This document shows, piece by piece, positions 43,456 through 51,537 of a stretch of 64,000 nucleotides of DNA. Position 1 is the first letter of the stretch. Every line of letters begins with the position of its first letter. The notes beneath the pieces were generated by a model. That model made no database searches, was not told the origin of the DNA, and saw nothing but the letters and a program-made list of their open reading frames with translations. This stretch comes from CAVRTJ01 sp964507185 (GTDB lineage: Bacteria; Acidobacteriota; UBA4820; DSQY01): assembly GCA_964507185.1 (NCBI GenBank), contig CAZDOY010000002.1, positions 1 through 64,000 on the forward strand. The letters run 5' to 3'. A program made the translations under genes and the position numbers.

Positions 43456-44496
43456 TCAGGATCTACCGGCAAGGTGCTGGTCCCACTCTTCGAGGAAGGC
43501 GTCGAGCGTGTGGGCGATCGCCTCTTCGAGACCGGTCCGGGGCTCCCACTGGAGAAGCCTTCTGGCCTTCTCAATACTCGGCTTTCGCGTGAGGATATCC
43601 TGATAACCTTCGCCGTAAAATGTGCCTGCGTCGATGCCCTCTATTTGGGGCTTCTTGAAGGCGGGGATTGAAGCCTTCCTGTCCTCGAACATCCGGCTCA
43701 GGATTTCGGCGAGCTCCCGCACGGAGCATTCGTTGTCTGGATTGCCGAGGTTGAAGATCTGGCCGTTGCAGACCGCGTCCTTGTTCTCGATGATCTTCAT
43801 GAGGCCGTCGATGCCGTCGTCAACGTATGTGAAGCATCGCTTCTGTGCGCCGCCGTCCACTAGTTTGATTGGATTACCCTGCACGAGGTCGACGATGAAC
43901 TGCGTGAGAACCCGCGAGGAGCCCTCCTTTGCCACGTCGATGCTGTCGAGCTTGGGGCCGATCCAGTTGAAGGGCCTGAAAAGGGTGTACGAAAGGCCGT
44001 GCTGCTGGCCGTATGCCGAGATGACCCGGTCCATGAGCTGCTTGGCGCACGAATAGATCCAGCGGGGCTTGTTGATGGGGCCGAGCACGAGCGTGCTCTC
44101 GTCCTCCTTGAACTCGGGGTCGGGGCACATGCCGTAGACCTCCGACGTCGATGGGAAGACGACCCGCTTGCCGTAGCGGACGCAGTACCTGATGACGCGG
44201 AGGTTCTCCTCGAAATCCAGCTCGAAGACCTGCAGCGGCGTCTTGACGTATGTCGCAGGCGTTGCGATGGCGACGAGGGGCAATACTACATCGCACTTCT
44301 TGACGTGGTACTCGATCCACTCCTTGTTGATCATTATGTCGCCTTCGAGGAAGTGGAACCTCGGATCGCCTAGGGAGTGCTCGAGCTTGTTATCGGACAG
44401 GTCCATGCCGAAGACTTCCCAGTCCGTGGTATTGAGAATGCGCCTGGTCAGGGCATTGCCGATGAATCCATTGACGCCCAGAATGAGAATTTTCAT
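43456..44496 (-). CDS. arnA: UDP-glucuronate decarboxylase (ArnA C-terminal part)
   Basis: 346 residues equal to the C-terminal half of enterobacterial ArnA: oxidative decarboxylation of UDP-glucuronate to UDP-4-keto-pentose. Extended SDR with GVNGFIGNALTRRIL, catalytic Tyr-X3-Lys in YSCAKQLMDR, PSTSEVYG, and the ArnA-typical RPFNWIGPKLD and EEDNFIG-less loop RCFTYVDDGIDGLMKII. ATG 44496 follows GAGGAA. The formyltransferase half is a separate gene just upstream (44612-45541), so this organism has ArnA as two polypeptides. Confidence 0.9.
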   Translation of the reverse strand: MKILILGVNGFIGNALTRRILNTTDWEVFGMDLSDNKLEHSLGDPRFHFLEGDIMINKEWIEYHVKKCDVVLPLVAIATPATYVKTPLQVFELDFEENLRVIRYCVRYGKRVVFPSTSEVYGMCPDPEFKEDESTLVLGPINKPRWIYSCAKQLMDRVISAYGQQHGLSYTLFRPFNWIGPKLDSIDVAKEGSSRVLTQFIVDLVQGNPIKLVDGGAQKRCFTYVDDGIDGLMKIIENKDAVCNGQIFNLGNPDNECSVRELAEILSRMFEDRKASIPAFKKPQIEGIDAGTFYGEGYQDILTRKPSIEKARRLLQWEPRTGLEEAIAHTLDAFLEEWDQHLAGRS

Positions 44497-44611
44497 ATTT
44501 CCTCGCTTTCCCCGGTCCATTTGGAAGATCGATCTGCCGTATCCCGTTCGACGCCCCGGTCATTGCGCCGGAAGGACGGACGGTCCGACCGCCGTCCGGT
44601 ATCATCCATCA

Positions 44612-45541
44612 TCAGTTCCCACCGAGCAGCGCACCCGGTTCCAGTCCGTAGCGGCTGCAGAAGGTCGGAGCGTCCAGCTCGGGGCCGTCTTCAAGCTGGC
44701 ACGTCAGAACGCGCAGCCTTCCATTTCCCGTACTCACCTCAAAGCCGTTCTCATCCACGCTCACAACCATTCCGGGACGCGTCTCTTTTTCGGATTCCAG
44801 AGGCCATGCCCACCACACGAAGAGCCGCCCGCCCATGAAGTAGGTAAAAGCGCCGGGATAGGGATGGGTGACCCCTCGGATGAGGTAGAAGATGTCCGTA
44901 GCCGGCCGTGCCCACTGGATCAAGCCGTCCTGTGGCTTGCGCCCTCCGTAATAGGATCCCTTCGACAGGTCCATTCTTATCCTTGGGGCGTGGCCTTCCT
45001 TGAGAAGGGGCAGGGTTCTACCCAGAACCACCTCCGCCGCCACGAGCAGTTTGTCGTACAAGACCCGAGGCGTATCGTCGAAATCTATGGCAACCCTCTC
45101 CTGGTCTACGAGATCGCCCGCGTCGGGCTTGGTCACCATGTAGTGCAGGCTGACGCCGGTTTCCTTTTCTCCGTTCACCAGGACCCAGTTCACTGGCGCC
45201 CGTCCCCTGTACCTTGGGAGCAGGGAACCGTGGAGATTCAGCGCGCCGCTGGAAGCCAGCCCCAGGATGTCCGGGGGAATCATGAACCTGAAGTAGAAGG
45301 AGAATAGAAAATCGGGGCGGAGCCGCGCGATGAGGCTCTTCACACCCGGGTCCTTCATGGTTTCAGGGTAGTGAACGCGAATGCCTGCGTCACGGGCCTT
45401 CGCGGCCAGCGACGGCCACCAGATCTCTTCGTTTGGGTTGTCCCTGTGCGTCAGCACGGCCGGTACCTCGAAACCGCTTCTCAAGAGAGCGTCCAGACCC
45501 ACGCAACCCATGGCGTGATAGCCCAGCACGACGGCCCTCAT
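44612..45541 (-). CDS. arnA: UDP-Ara4N formyltransferase (ArnA N-terminal part)
   Basis: 309 residues equivalent to the N-terminal half of ArnA (10-formyl-THF-dependent formylation of UDP-L-Ara4N). Formyl-transferase motifs: ALNLHGSLLPRYRGRAPVNWVL contains the catalytic Asn and His, and KPDAGDLVDQE the Asp; a C-terminal OB-like domain (GMVVSVDENGFEVSTGNGRLRVL) follows. Start ATG 45541 overlaps the arnC stop by four bases (ATGA); the longer frame upstream is inside arnC. It is encoded separately from the decarboxylase. Confidence 0.9.
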   Translation of the reverse strand: MRAVVLGYHAMGCVGLDALLRSGFEVPAVLTHRDNPNEEIWWPSLAAKARDAGIRVHYPETMKDPGVKSLIARLRPDFLFSFYFRFMIPPDILGLASSGALNLHGSLLPRYRGRAPVNWVLVNGEKETGVSLHYMVTKPDAGDLVDQERVAIDFDDTPRVLYDKLLVAAEVVLGRTLPLLKEGHAPRIRMDLSKGSYYGGRKPQDGLIQWARPATDIFYLIRGVTHPYPGAFTYFMGGRLFVWWAWPLESEKETRPGMVVSVDENGFEVSTGNGRLRVLTCQLEDGPELDAPTFCSRYGLEPGALLGGN

Positions 45542-46491
45542 GGCTTTCCCTCCTCGTCCGCACGGATAACGTGGCGAATCACGAACCGGGGACGGCGCCT
45601 CACTTCCATGTAGATGCGGCCCACGTATTCGCCGAGGAGTCCCAGAGCGAAAAGAAGCACCCCAATGAAGAGAAAGAGGAAGGCGAAGAGGGTGAATACC
45701 CCGCTCACGGCCCATTCCTGTCCCATGATGATCCGGCCGGCGATGAGGACGACGGCGGCCAGCATGGAGAGGATAGCCGTTCCCACCCCGATGACCATGG
45801 TGGCCCTGAGCGGGAGCAGCGAAAAGCTCGTGATGAGATCGAATTGCAGCCGGATGAGTTTGAAAAAACTGTACTTGCTCTCGCCCCTGGCCCTCTCTGC
45901 ATGCGCCACCGGGACCTCGGTGATCCGTCCCGCAAAGAGGTCAGCCAAGACCGGGATAAATGTCGATATTTCCCTTGAAGAGCAGAGGGTTTTAACCACT
46001 TCCTTCCTGTAAGCCCTCAACATGCACCCGTAGTCGTGAAGCTGTACGCCGGTGACCCAGGACGTGACCCTGTTGATGATCCTCGAGGCGATCTTCCTGA
46101 ACAGAGAGTCCTGTCTCTTCTGGCGGACGGAGCCCACGACGTCGTAGCCTTCTTCCATCTTCTCGACGAGCTTGTGGATCTCCTCGGGGGGGTTCTGGAG
46201 GTCCGCGTCGAGCGTCACGATGATATCCCCGCGGGAGGCTTCGAACCCGGCGAAGACCGCCGCATGCTGCCCGTAGTTCCGGTTGAAGTCAATAACGACG
46301 AGGTGCGGATTCTCAGCGGCGGCTTCTTCCAGGATGGAGTAGGACCGGTCGGCGCTTCCGTCGTTCACGAAGATGATCTCGTACGCCCTGCCTAGTCCCT
46401 CCAGCGCCGTGCCCAGGCGTTCCATCAGTTCGGGGAGGTTCTCCTCCTCGTTGTAAACAGGGATAACGACCGAAAGGTAAGGTTCGCCCAT
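45538..46491 (-). CDS. arnC: undecaprenyl-phosphate Ara4FN transferase ArnC
   Basis: A 317-residue family 2 glycosyltransferase with two C-terminal membrane helices (MVIGVGTAILSMLAAVVLIAG and VFTLFAFLFLFIGVLLFALGLL). SVVIPVYNEEENLPELM and the DAD(LQNPPEEI) metal motif mark the GT-A domain; QLHDYGCMLRAYRKEVV is shared with ArnC/GtrB/DPM1. The ArnC assignment, transfer of Ara4FN to undecaprenyl phosphate, rests on its place between arnB and arnA. Confidence 0.9.
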   Translation of the reverse strand: MGEPYLSVVIPVYNEEENLPELMERLGTALEGLGRAYEIIFVNDGSADRSYSILEEAAAENPHLVVIDFNRNYGQHAAVFAGFEASRGDIIVTLDADLQNPPEEIHKLVEKMEEGYDVVGSVRQKRQDSLFRKIASRIINRVTSWVTGVQLHDYGCMLRAYRKEVVKTLCSSREISTFIPVLADLFAGRITEVPVAHAERARGESKYSFFKLIRLQFDLITSFSLLPLRATMVIGVGTAILSMLAAVVLIAGRIIMGQEWAVSGVFTLFAFLFLFIGVLLFALGLLGEYVGRIYMEVRRRPRFVIRHVIRADEEGKP

Positions 46492-46506
46492 CTTCTCGCG
46501 CTCCGT

Positions 46507-47697
46507 CTAAGCCACCGGTCCGGCGTGGGCCAGCACGTCCTTAACCGCGGCAACCACGTAGTCGACGTCGTCATCGGTCATGTCCGGGAAGAGCGGCAGC
46601 GAACAGATCCTGTCCGAAACCCAGGAGGCCTCGGGCAACGTCGACTGGAATTCAGGGTACTTGTTCTCGTAATAGGGGTGCTGGTGAACCGCCCTGAAAT
46701 GGTAGCCGGTCCCGACATTGCGGGCTGCAAGTTCCTGCATGAACCCGTCCCGTGAGAGTCCCGCTGAATCGAGCACCTTAACCACGTACAGGTGCCAGGT
46801 GGCCGTGTGCGGGTAGGGCGGTGGTACGACCGGCTGGACTTCGGGAATGTCTGCGAAAGCCCGGTTGTACAGGGAGGCGAGATGTGTTCTCCGTGCGTTG
46901 AAATCGTCCACCGACGCGAGCTGGTGGATTCCGAGGGCGGCCTGCAGGTCCGTGAAGTTGTACTTGAAACCGGGGGAGATCACCTCAACGTGCGGCGAAC
47001 CGCCTTCGGCATAGCGGTTCCAGGCTGACTTCTCCAGACCGTGAAACCTGAGCGCCCTGAGCCTGCGTGCGAGGTCCCCGTCCTCGAGAACGAGGAGACC
47101 GCCTTCCGCCGTGGTCATGTTTTTGATGGGGTGGAAGGAAAACACGCCCAGCCGGTCGAAGCAGCCGACGTGTTTTCCGTCATAGCGCGTTCCGACACCG
47201 TGAGCGGCGTCCTCGAAAATCCAGAGGTCGTGCTCGGCGGCCGTTTCGAGTAGAGGCCCGATGTGGCAGGGAGCCCCGCCGAAGTGGACGGGAAGAATGC
47301 CAACGGTTCTCGGGGTGACCGCCTCTTCGACCTGTCGCTCGTCGATCTGGAGAGTATCCCTGTGGATATCGACGAGGACGGGTTTTGCACCGAGCAGTTC
47401 GATCATGTTGACCGTGGCCACCCACGTCATGGGTGTCGTGATGACCTCGTCGCCGGGCTTCAGCCCAAGGGCCATGAGGCCTATGTGGAGGCCCGCCGTC
47501 GCCGAGGAGACCGCCAGCGCGTGAGAAAAACCGGTATAGGCGGCGAAATTCTCTTCGAACCGCTGGGCTTTAGGACCGGTAGTAATCCAGCCCGACCGCA
47601 GCGAATCCACGACCTCGTCGATTTCAATCTGCCGGATCGTCGGCCTGGAAAACGGAAGGAAGGTATCCCGCTTCGTGAATTCTTTGCGCATGTTCAT
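46507..47697 (-). CDS. arnB: UDP-4-keto-pentose aminotransferase ArnB
   Basis: 396 residues, DegT/DnrJ/EryC1 PLP aminotransferase making UDP-L-Ara4N. LPFSRPTIRQIEIDEVVDSLRSGWITTGPK is typical of ArnB; PLP Lys is in FSFHPIKNMTTAEGG; ATWHLYVV and YHFRAVHQHPYY follow. ATG 47697 (MNMRKEF) has GGAG five bases upstream. The frame is open far into the upstream GT39 gene, but that part is out of frame noise for any known family. It overlaps nothing and sits 17 bases after the second GT39 gene. Confidence 0.93.
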   Translation of the reverse strand: MNMRKEFTKRDTFLPFSRPTIRQIEIDEVVDSLRSGWITTGPKAQRFEENFAAYTGFSHALAVSSATAGLHIGLMALGLKPGDEVITTPMTWVATVNMIELLGAKPVLVDIHRDTLQIDERQVEEAVTPRTVGILPVHFGGAPCHIGPLLETAAEHDLWIFEDAAHGVGTRYDGKHVGCFDRLGVFSFHPIKNMTTAEGGLLVLEDGDLARRLRALRFHGLEKSAWNRYAEGGSPHVEVISPGFKYNFTDLQAALGIHQLASVDDFNARRTHLASLYNRAFADIPEVQPVVPPPYPHTATWHLYVVKVLDSAGLSRDGFMQELAARNVGTGYHFRAVHQHPYYENKYPEFQSTLPEASWVSDRICSLPLFPDMTDDDVDYVVAAVKDVLAHAGPVA

Positions 47698-47714
47698 CGT
47701 CGCTCCAATGTTGT

Positions 47715-49424
47715 TTACCGGGACGCTCGGCCTCCCGCTCCGGAGGGCTGCAGGCCAACCGTTTCCCGGAGCGGCGGTGGAGCGTGGGTGCTCTTTCGAC
47801 CTATGTAACGCCACAGCCGGATCGTCCGGTGGCTGCCGAATCGGCCTTCGCGCATCAGGACGTAGTGGGCTGCCGCGAGAGCCACCTGCGGCACCGCGTT
47901 GTCTTGGTCGACCAGGAAAAGAGGCTGATCGGAGGCCTTTATTCTCTCGGTGAGTTGGAGCTCTGAAAGGGCCACAACCCGCCTCCCGGTGACGAAAGGA
48001 ATGATACCACAAAGGGTCTCGTCGGCCCCAACGGCTTCTACGGCCCGCCCGGTCGGCAGCTGGGCATTCATCCATCTGACGAAGGGAGCCATGTCCTTCC
48101 GCGCGTCTATGATGGGCATGGCGAGGCCGATGACTGCCAGGCAGAAGATGGCGGCGCTCAGGCGGTGCGCTTCCCAGGCCTTTAGCAGGTTGCCCTTCGC
48201 ACCTGACACAATACCCGCCCAGGCCGCCGCTCCGGCCATGCACAGAACGGCGATATAAAGCGCCCAGTAAGAATGGGTGTAGACGATCACGGCGACAGGA
48301 ACGAAGAGTCCCCAGAGCGCCAGCACCAAGGGCTGTGCCCTGTCGTAGAGAAAGCGGCTCCAGCGGGACGCCTCGGTCGGCCGAGCCTTTATTGCCCCCA
48401 GGAACGCCAGGGCCATGAGAATAGCCACGGCAGGAAGCAGGGGCAGAAGGTAGGTTTCCCGCTTCGTGGACGGGATGCTGAGAAGCACGAAGCCACCCGC
48501 GGCGACACACCCCAGGTACAGGCGGAGACGCGGGTGTTCGGTTTCAAGGATCTCCTTCCAGAACCGTTTGTGAAAGAGCCCCAGAAAGGGGACTATCCAG
48601 GGGAGAACGGCCATGGGGAGGGCCTGTACGTAGTAGTAGAAGGGCTGGCTGTGGCCGGTGTGAACGGGATGGATGAACCTGTCCACGTGATTGACCCAGG
48701 CCAGCTGATAAACGGCTTCGCTCCCTCCCGATAGGTAGAAACCGAAGAGGCACAAACCCGTCGCAACAGCGAGTATGGACGCGCCCACAAAAGGCGCGTA
48801 AACGCGGACGGACCGTTCGCGCCTTGTGAGCAAGGCAAATGTCACGATGCCGGCGAGCGGAAGGACGACTCCTATGAGCCCCTTCGTCCACAGGGCGAGG
48901 ATGAGGCTTCCATAGAGGAGCAGGAGCCATCGCGTCCGGTGAGTGCCGGCGACGGCCTCAAAAGCCGCCCATAGCGCCATGGTTGCGAACAACATGAGGA
49001 GGGGATCGAGAAGTACCCAGTGGGTGTCGCGGAAAAACTCCACGCTCGTGACCAGCATGAAGACCGCGAGGTAGGCCGCCTTGCGCGACGCGTGCCTGCG
49101 CGCCCAGAAGAAGACGATCAGCAGGGTGGCGAACCCGGCGGCGGCGCTCACGCATCGCGCTGCTGTGGACGACGGTTCTCCGGCAAGCGCGTAGGCTCCG
49201 GCCAGCGTCCAGTAGTAGACCGGCGGCTTTTCGTAAAAAGGATGCCCGTTCAACTGTGGAATGAAGGTCGGCGCGAGGTACATCTCGCGCCCCATCTCCG
49301 CTTCACGGGGCTCGTCGGGCGTCCAGAGCCCCCTGGACATGCCGAGAAAGCACAATCCGAGGATTGCGAGCCAGAAGGCGATGACGGGCAACCTGGCGTA
49401 CACGCGGCCTCTGGATGGCGTCAT
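47715..49424 (-). CDS. ArnT-like GT39 glycosyltransferase (second copy)
   Basis: 569 residues with about 12 membrane segments, dolichyl-phosphate-mannose-type (GT39) transferase. Catalytic acidic motif TPDEPREAEMGREM is on the first periplasmic loop, followed by NGHPFYEKPPVYYW as in ArnT. It starts inside the stop of the other GT39 gene (ATGA overlap, 49421-49424). Probably moves a polyprenyl-linked sugar onto lipid A or another periplasmic acceptor; it is more divergent from E. coli ArnT than the copy at 49.4-51.2 kb, so it may use a different sugar or acceptor site. Confidence 0.82.
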   Translation of the reverse strand: MTPSRGRVYARLPVIAFWLAILGLCFLGMSRGLWTPDEPREAEMGREMYLAPTFIPQLNGHPFYEKPPVYYWTLAGAYALAGEPSSTAARCVSAAAGFATLLIVFFWARRHASRKAAYLAVFMLVTSVEFFRDTHWVLLDPLLMLFATMALWAAFEAVAGTHRTRWLLLLYGSLILALWTKGLIGVVLPLAGIVTFALLTRRERSVRVYAPFVGASILAVATGLCLFGFYLSGGSEAVYQLAWVNHVDRFIHPVHTGHSQPFYYYVQALPMAVLPWIVPFLGLFHKRFWKEILETEHPRLRLYLGCVAAGGFVLLSIPSTKRETYLLPLLPAVAILMALAFLGAIKARPTEASRWSRFLYDRAQPLVLALWGLFVPVAVIVYTHSYWALYIAVLCMAGAAAWAGIVSGAKGNLLKAWEAHRLSAAIFCLAVIGLAMPIIDARKDMAPFVRWMNAQLPTGRAVEAVGADETLCGIIPFVTGRRVVALSELQLTERIKASDQPLFLVDQDNAVPQVALAAAHYVLMREGRFGSHRTIRLWRYIGRKSTHAPPPLRETVGLQPSGAGGRASR

Positions 49425-51151
49425 GGGGCTTCCGCGGGCGGATGGTTCGTCAAGAGATACCGCCCCTTAGCGTACATGATCGTGAAGACCGGCTCTATGC
49501 CATCCGGTTCGAGGTGCTTCAGCGAGGACCTGTCCGTGACGCAGTAAATGCGAACGGGCGATTTCCACATGGCGCTGAACTGGCGGGCGTTGGGGAACCG
49601 GCGCTCCCGCACGTCCGGGGGAAGATTGGACGCGCCGAACGTCTGCTCGCCTTCGAACGCTGCAACCCCCATTGTACGCCGGGTATAGACGGGAATGGTC
49701 TGCGGGTAGTACCGGTAGCTGAACAGACGCTCGCCGGGGGTGAGGTGCGCATTGAGGTAGACGGCGAACCTCTTGAAGACCGCGCCTCTCTCGACGTGAA
49801 GCGCGGCCGTCCAGATGCCCGCAAAAAGCGATGAGGCGCACAACGTCATGACCATAACCCACGCCTTCCATTTTCGTATACCGGCCAGGAAAATGCCGGC
49901 GATCGCCGACGTAACAACGGAGAATCCAGCCAGGGCGAGCCACGGGAAGAACCCTCCCTTCGAGAATTGTGCGATCAACCCGAAGGCCGCCGCGAGCAGG
50001 GCCCCGCCCGAGAGGGCCGTCCCCGCCAGCGCGAGCACGACGAAAACCAGAAAAGAACGGCGCATGTAGGACGGTTCGTCGAACACACGGTCTATGAAGA
50101 GGGCCGCAATGATGGCGAATGCTGGAAGTGCGGGCAGGATGTAGGGGATGAGCTTGGAGTCCGACTTGGAGAAGAACAGGAAGATGAACCCGCCCCAGAG
50201 CCAGAGGTACAGCAGGGGGTGCGGCGTTTTCAGGGGTACCTTCCAGGGACGGTTCCTGGATAGAAACTCCCAGGTGGCGCTGGGGAGCGCCGACGTCCAG
50301 GGCAACAGCCCCCAGAGGAGCACCGGGAGGAAAAACCAGAAAGGTTCGTACCGGTCAGAAACCTTGGTCAGATAACGGAGAAAATGCTCGCGCACGAAGT
50401 AGAAGTATAGAAAGTGCTCGTTGCCCATGGCCGCCAGGATGTGCCACGGGGCCGCGATGGCCAGAAAGAGGAGGATGCCCGTGACCCACGGCACCCGCTT
50501 GAGCAGGGCCCACCCGTTGGTCAGGAGTATGTATAGGAAGATGATAGCGCCCGGCAGTACGATGCCGATAAGTCCCTTGCTCATCACCGTCAGGGCGGAA
50601 CCCGCAAACATGCCGTACCAGAACAGCCGCTCTCGCCTCCGTCCTCCGTCCGGCCCGGCGTGGGCAAAATAGAAGCAGACCATGGTCAGCGTAAAGAAGA
50701 ACGTCAGGGTCATGTCGATGGTGGCGATGTGCGCCATGGCCAGGTAGAGCGGGGACGTTCCCAAAACGATCACGGAAAGCCACGCCGCGCGTCGTCCGCG
50801 CATGCGGTCCGCCAGCCTGAAGACCAGCCAGAGCCCAAGAACGCCCAATACCGCGCTCCAGAATCGCGCCGCGAACTCGTTCAGGCCGAAGAGCTTTATG
50901 GACAGCGCGTTGAGCCAATAATACAGAGGGGGCTTCTCAAAATAGAGAACTCCGTTGAGATGCGGGAGAACATACTGTCCAGTGGCGAGCATCTCCCTCG
51001 GGATTTCCGTGTACCGGCCCTCATCCGGCTCCATCAGGGCCATGCGGCCGATGCCGGCGAAAAACAGCATCACGAGGAGGCCGAAAAGAAGAAGGGACGC
51101 CGGAATCAGGCGTCTCTTGGGAGTGACCGCGTGTTGTCCCTCTGTGCTCAT
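49421..51151 (-). CDS. arnT: ArnT, lipid A Ara4N transferase (GT39)
   Basis: 576 residues, integral inner-membrane glycosyltransferase. MEPDEGRYTEIPREMLATGQYVLPHLNGVLYFEKPPLYYWLNALSIKLFG is very close to the E. coli ArnT opening, with the acidic catalytic pair. Transfers L-Ara4N from undecaprenyl phosphate to lipid A phosphates, giving cationic peptide resistance. First intact gene of the Arn operon; its ATG overlaps the TGA of a histidine kinase remnant. Confidence 0.9.
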   Translation of the reverse strand: MSTEGQHAVTPKRRLIPASLLLFGLLVMLFFAGIGRMALMEPDEGRYTEIPREMLATGQYVLPHLNGVLYFEKPPLYYWLNALSIKLFGLNEFAARFWSAVLGVLGLWLVFRLADRMRGRRAAWLSVIVLGTSPLYLAMAHIATIDMTLTFFFTLTMVCFYFAHAGPDGGRRRERLFWYGMFAGSALTVMSKGLIGIVLPGAIIFLYILLTNGWALLKRVPWVTGILLFLAIAAPWHILAAMGNEHFLYFYFVREHFLRYLTKVSDRYEPFWFFLPVLLWGLLPWTSALPSATWEFLSRNRPWKVPLKTPHPLLYLWLWGGFIFLFFSKSDSKLIPYILPALPAFAIIAALFIDRVFDEPSYMRRSFLVFVVLALAGTALSGGALLAAAFGLIAQFSKGGFFPWLALAGFSVVTSAIAGIFLAGIRKWKAWVMVMTLCASSLFAGIWTAALHVERGAVFKRFAVYLNAHLTPGERLFSYRYYPQTIPVYTRRTMGVAAFEGEQTFGASNLPPDVRERRFPNARQFSAMWKSPVRIYCVTDRSSLKHLEPDGIEPVFTIMYAKGRYLLTNHPPAEAP

Positions 51152-51479
51152 GTTTTCTCCAGCGGGAATCGTGCGGCGAAAACGGTGCCTTCTTTACCGA
51201 ACGACGACAGGGGCCGATCGAGGCGGTAAATGGCGGCGACGGCGCGCGCGATGAGAAGGCCGACCCTGGGACCGGCGGCCCTTTGAGCTTGCGCTTCCTC
51301 TCCCCTGCGAAGACGGTCGAAAATCAAGGCTCTGTCCCGTTCGGAGATGGCATGCCCCGTGTCCTGTGCTGGTGACCGTGGACCCTCTGTTCGCCCATAC
51401 AGTTTATAAGTATGACACGGCTGCCTTCGCCGGCATAGTCCAGGGCCAAGTTGGACAGAAGTTGAATGAACGGCGGCCG
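51148..51479 (-). pseudogene. remnant of a histidine kinase C-terminus (HATPase domain)
   Basis: No intact frame, but the minus strand reads RPPFIQLLSNLALDYAGEGS (N-box, 51479 downward) and then, after a frameshift near 51365-51400, DTGHAISERDRALIFDRLRR, GPRVGLLIARAVAAIYRLDR and GTVFAARFPLEKT followed by TGA at 51148-51150. These are the G1 box, F box, G2 box and end of a HATPase_c domain, degraded (GPRVGLLIAR instead of GxGLGL). The HisKA, sensor and membrane regions are gone. The stop still overlaps the arnT start by ATGA, so the kinase once headed this operon. Confidence 0.65.
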
Positions 51480-51537
51480 CGCATCTTGCGCTAAGATATT
51501 GGAGTTCCTTGATTGGGCCACAGAGGAGGAGGGGATT

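Noticed and set aside
47698..48510. Upstream extension of the ArnB frame
   Set aside because: The first 270 residues lie in another frame of the GT39 gene; the ribosome site at 47697 and family length fix the start there.
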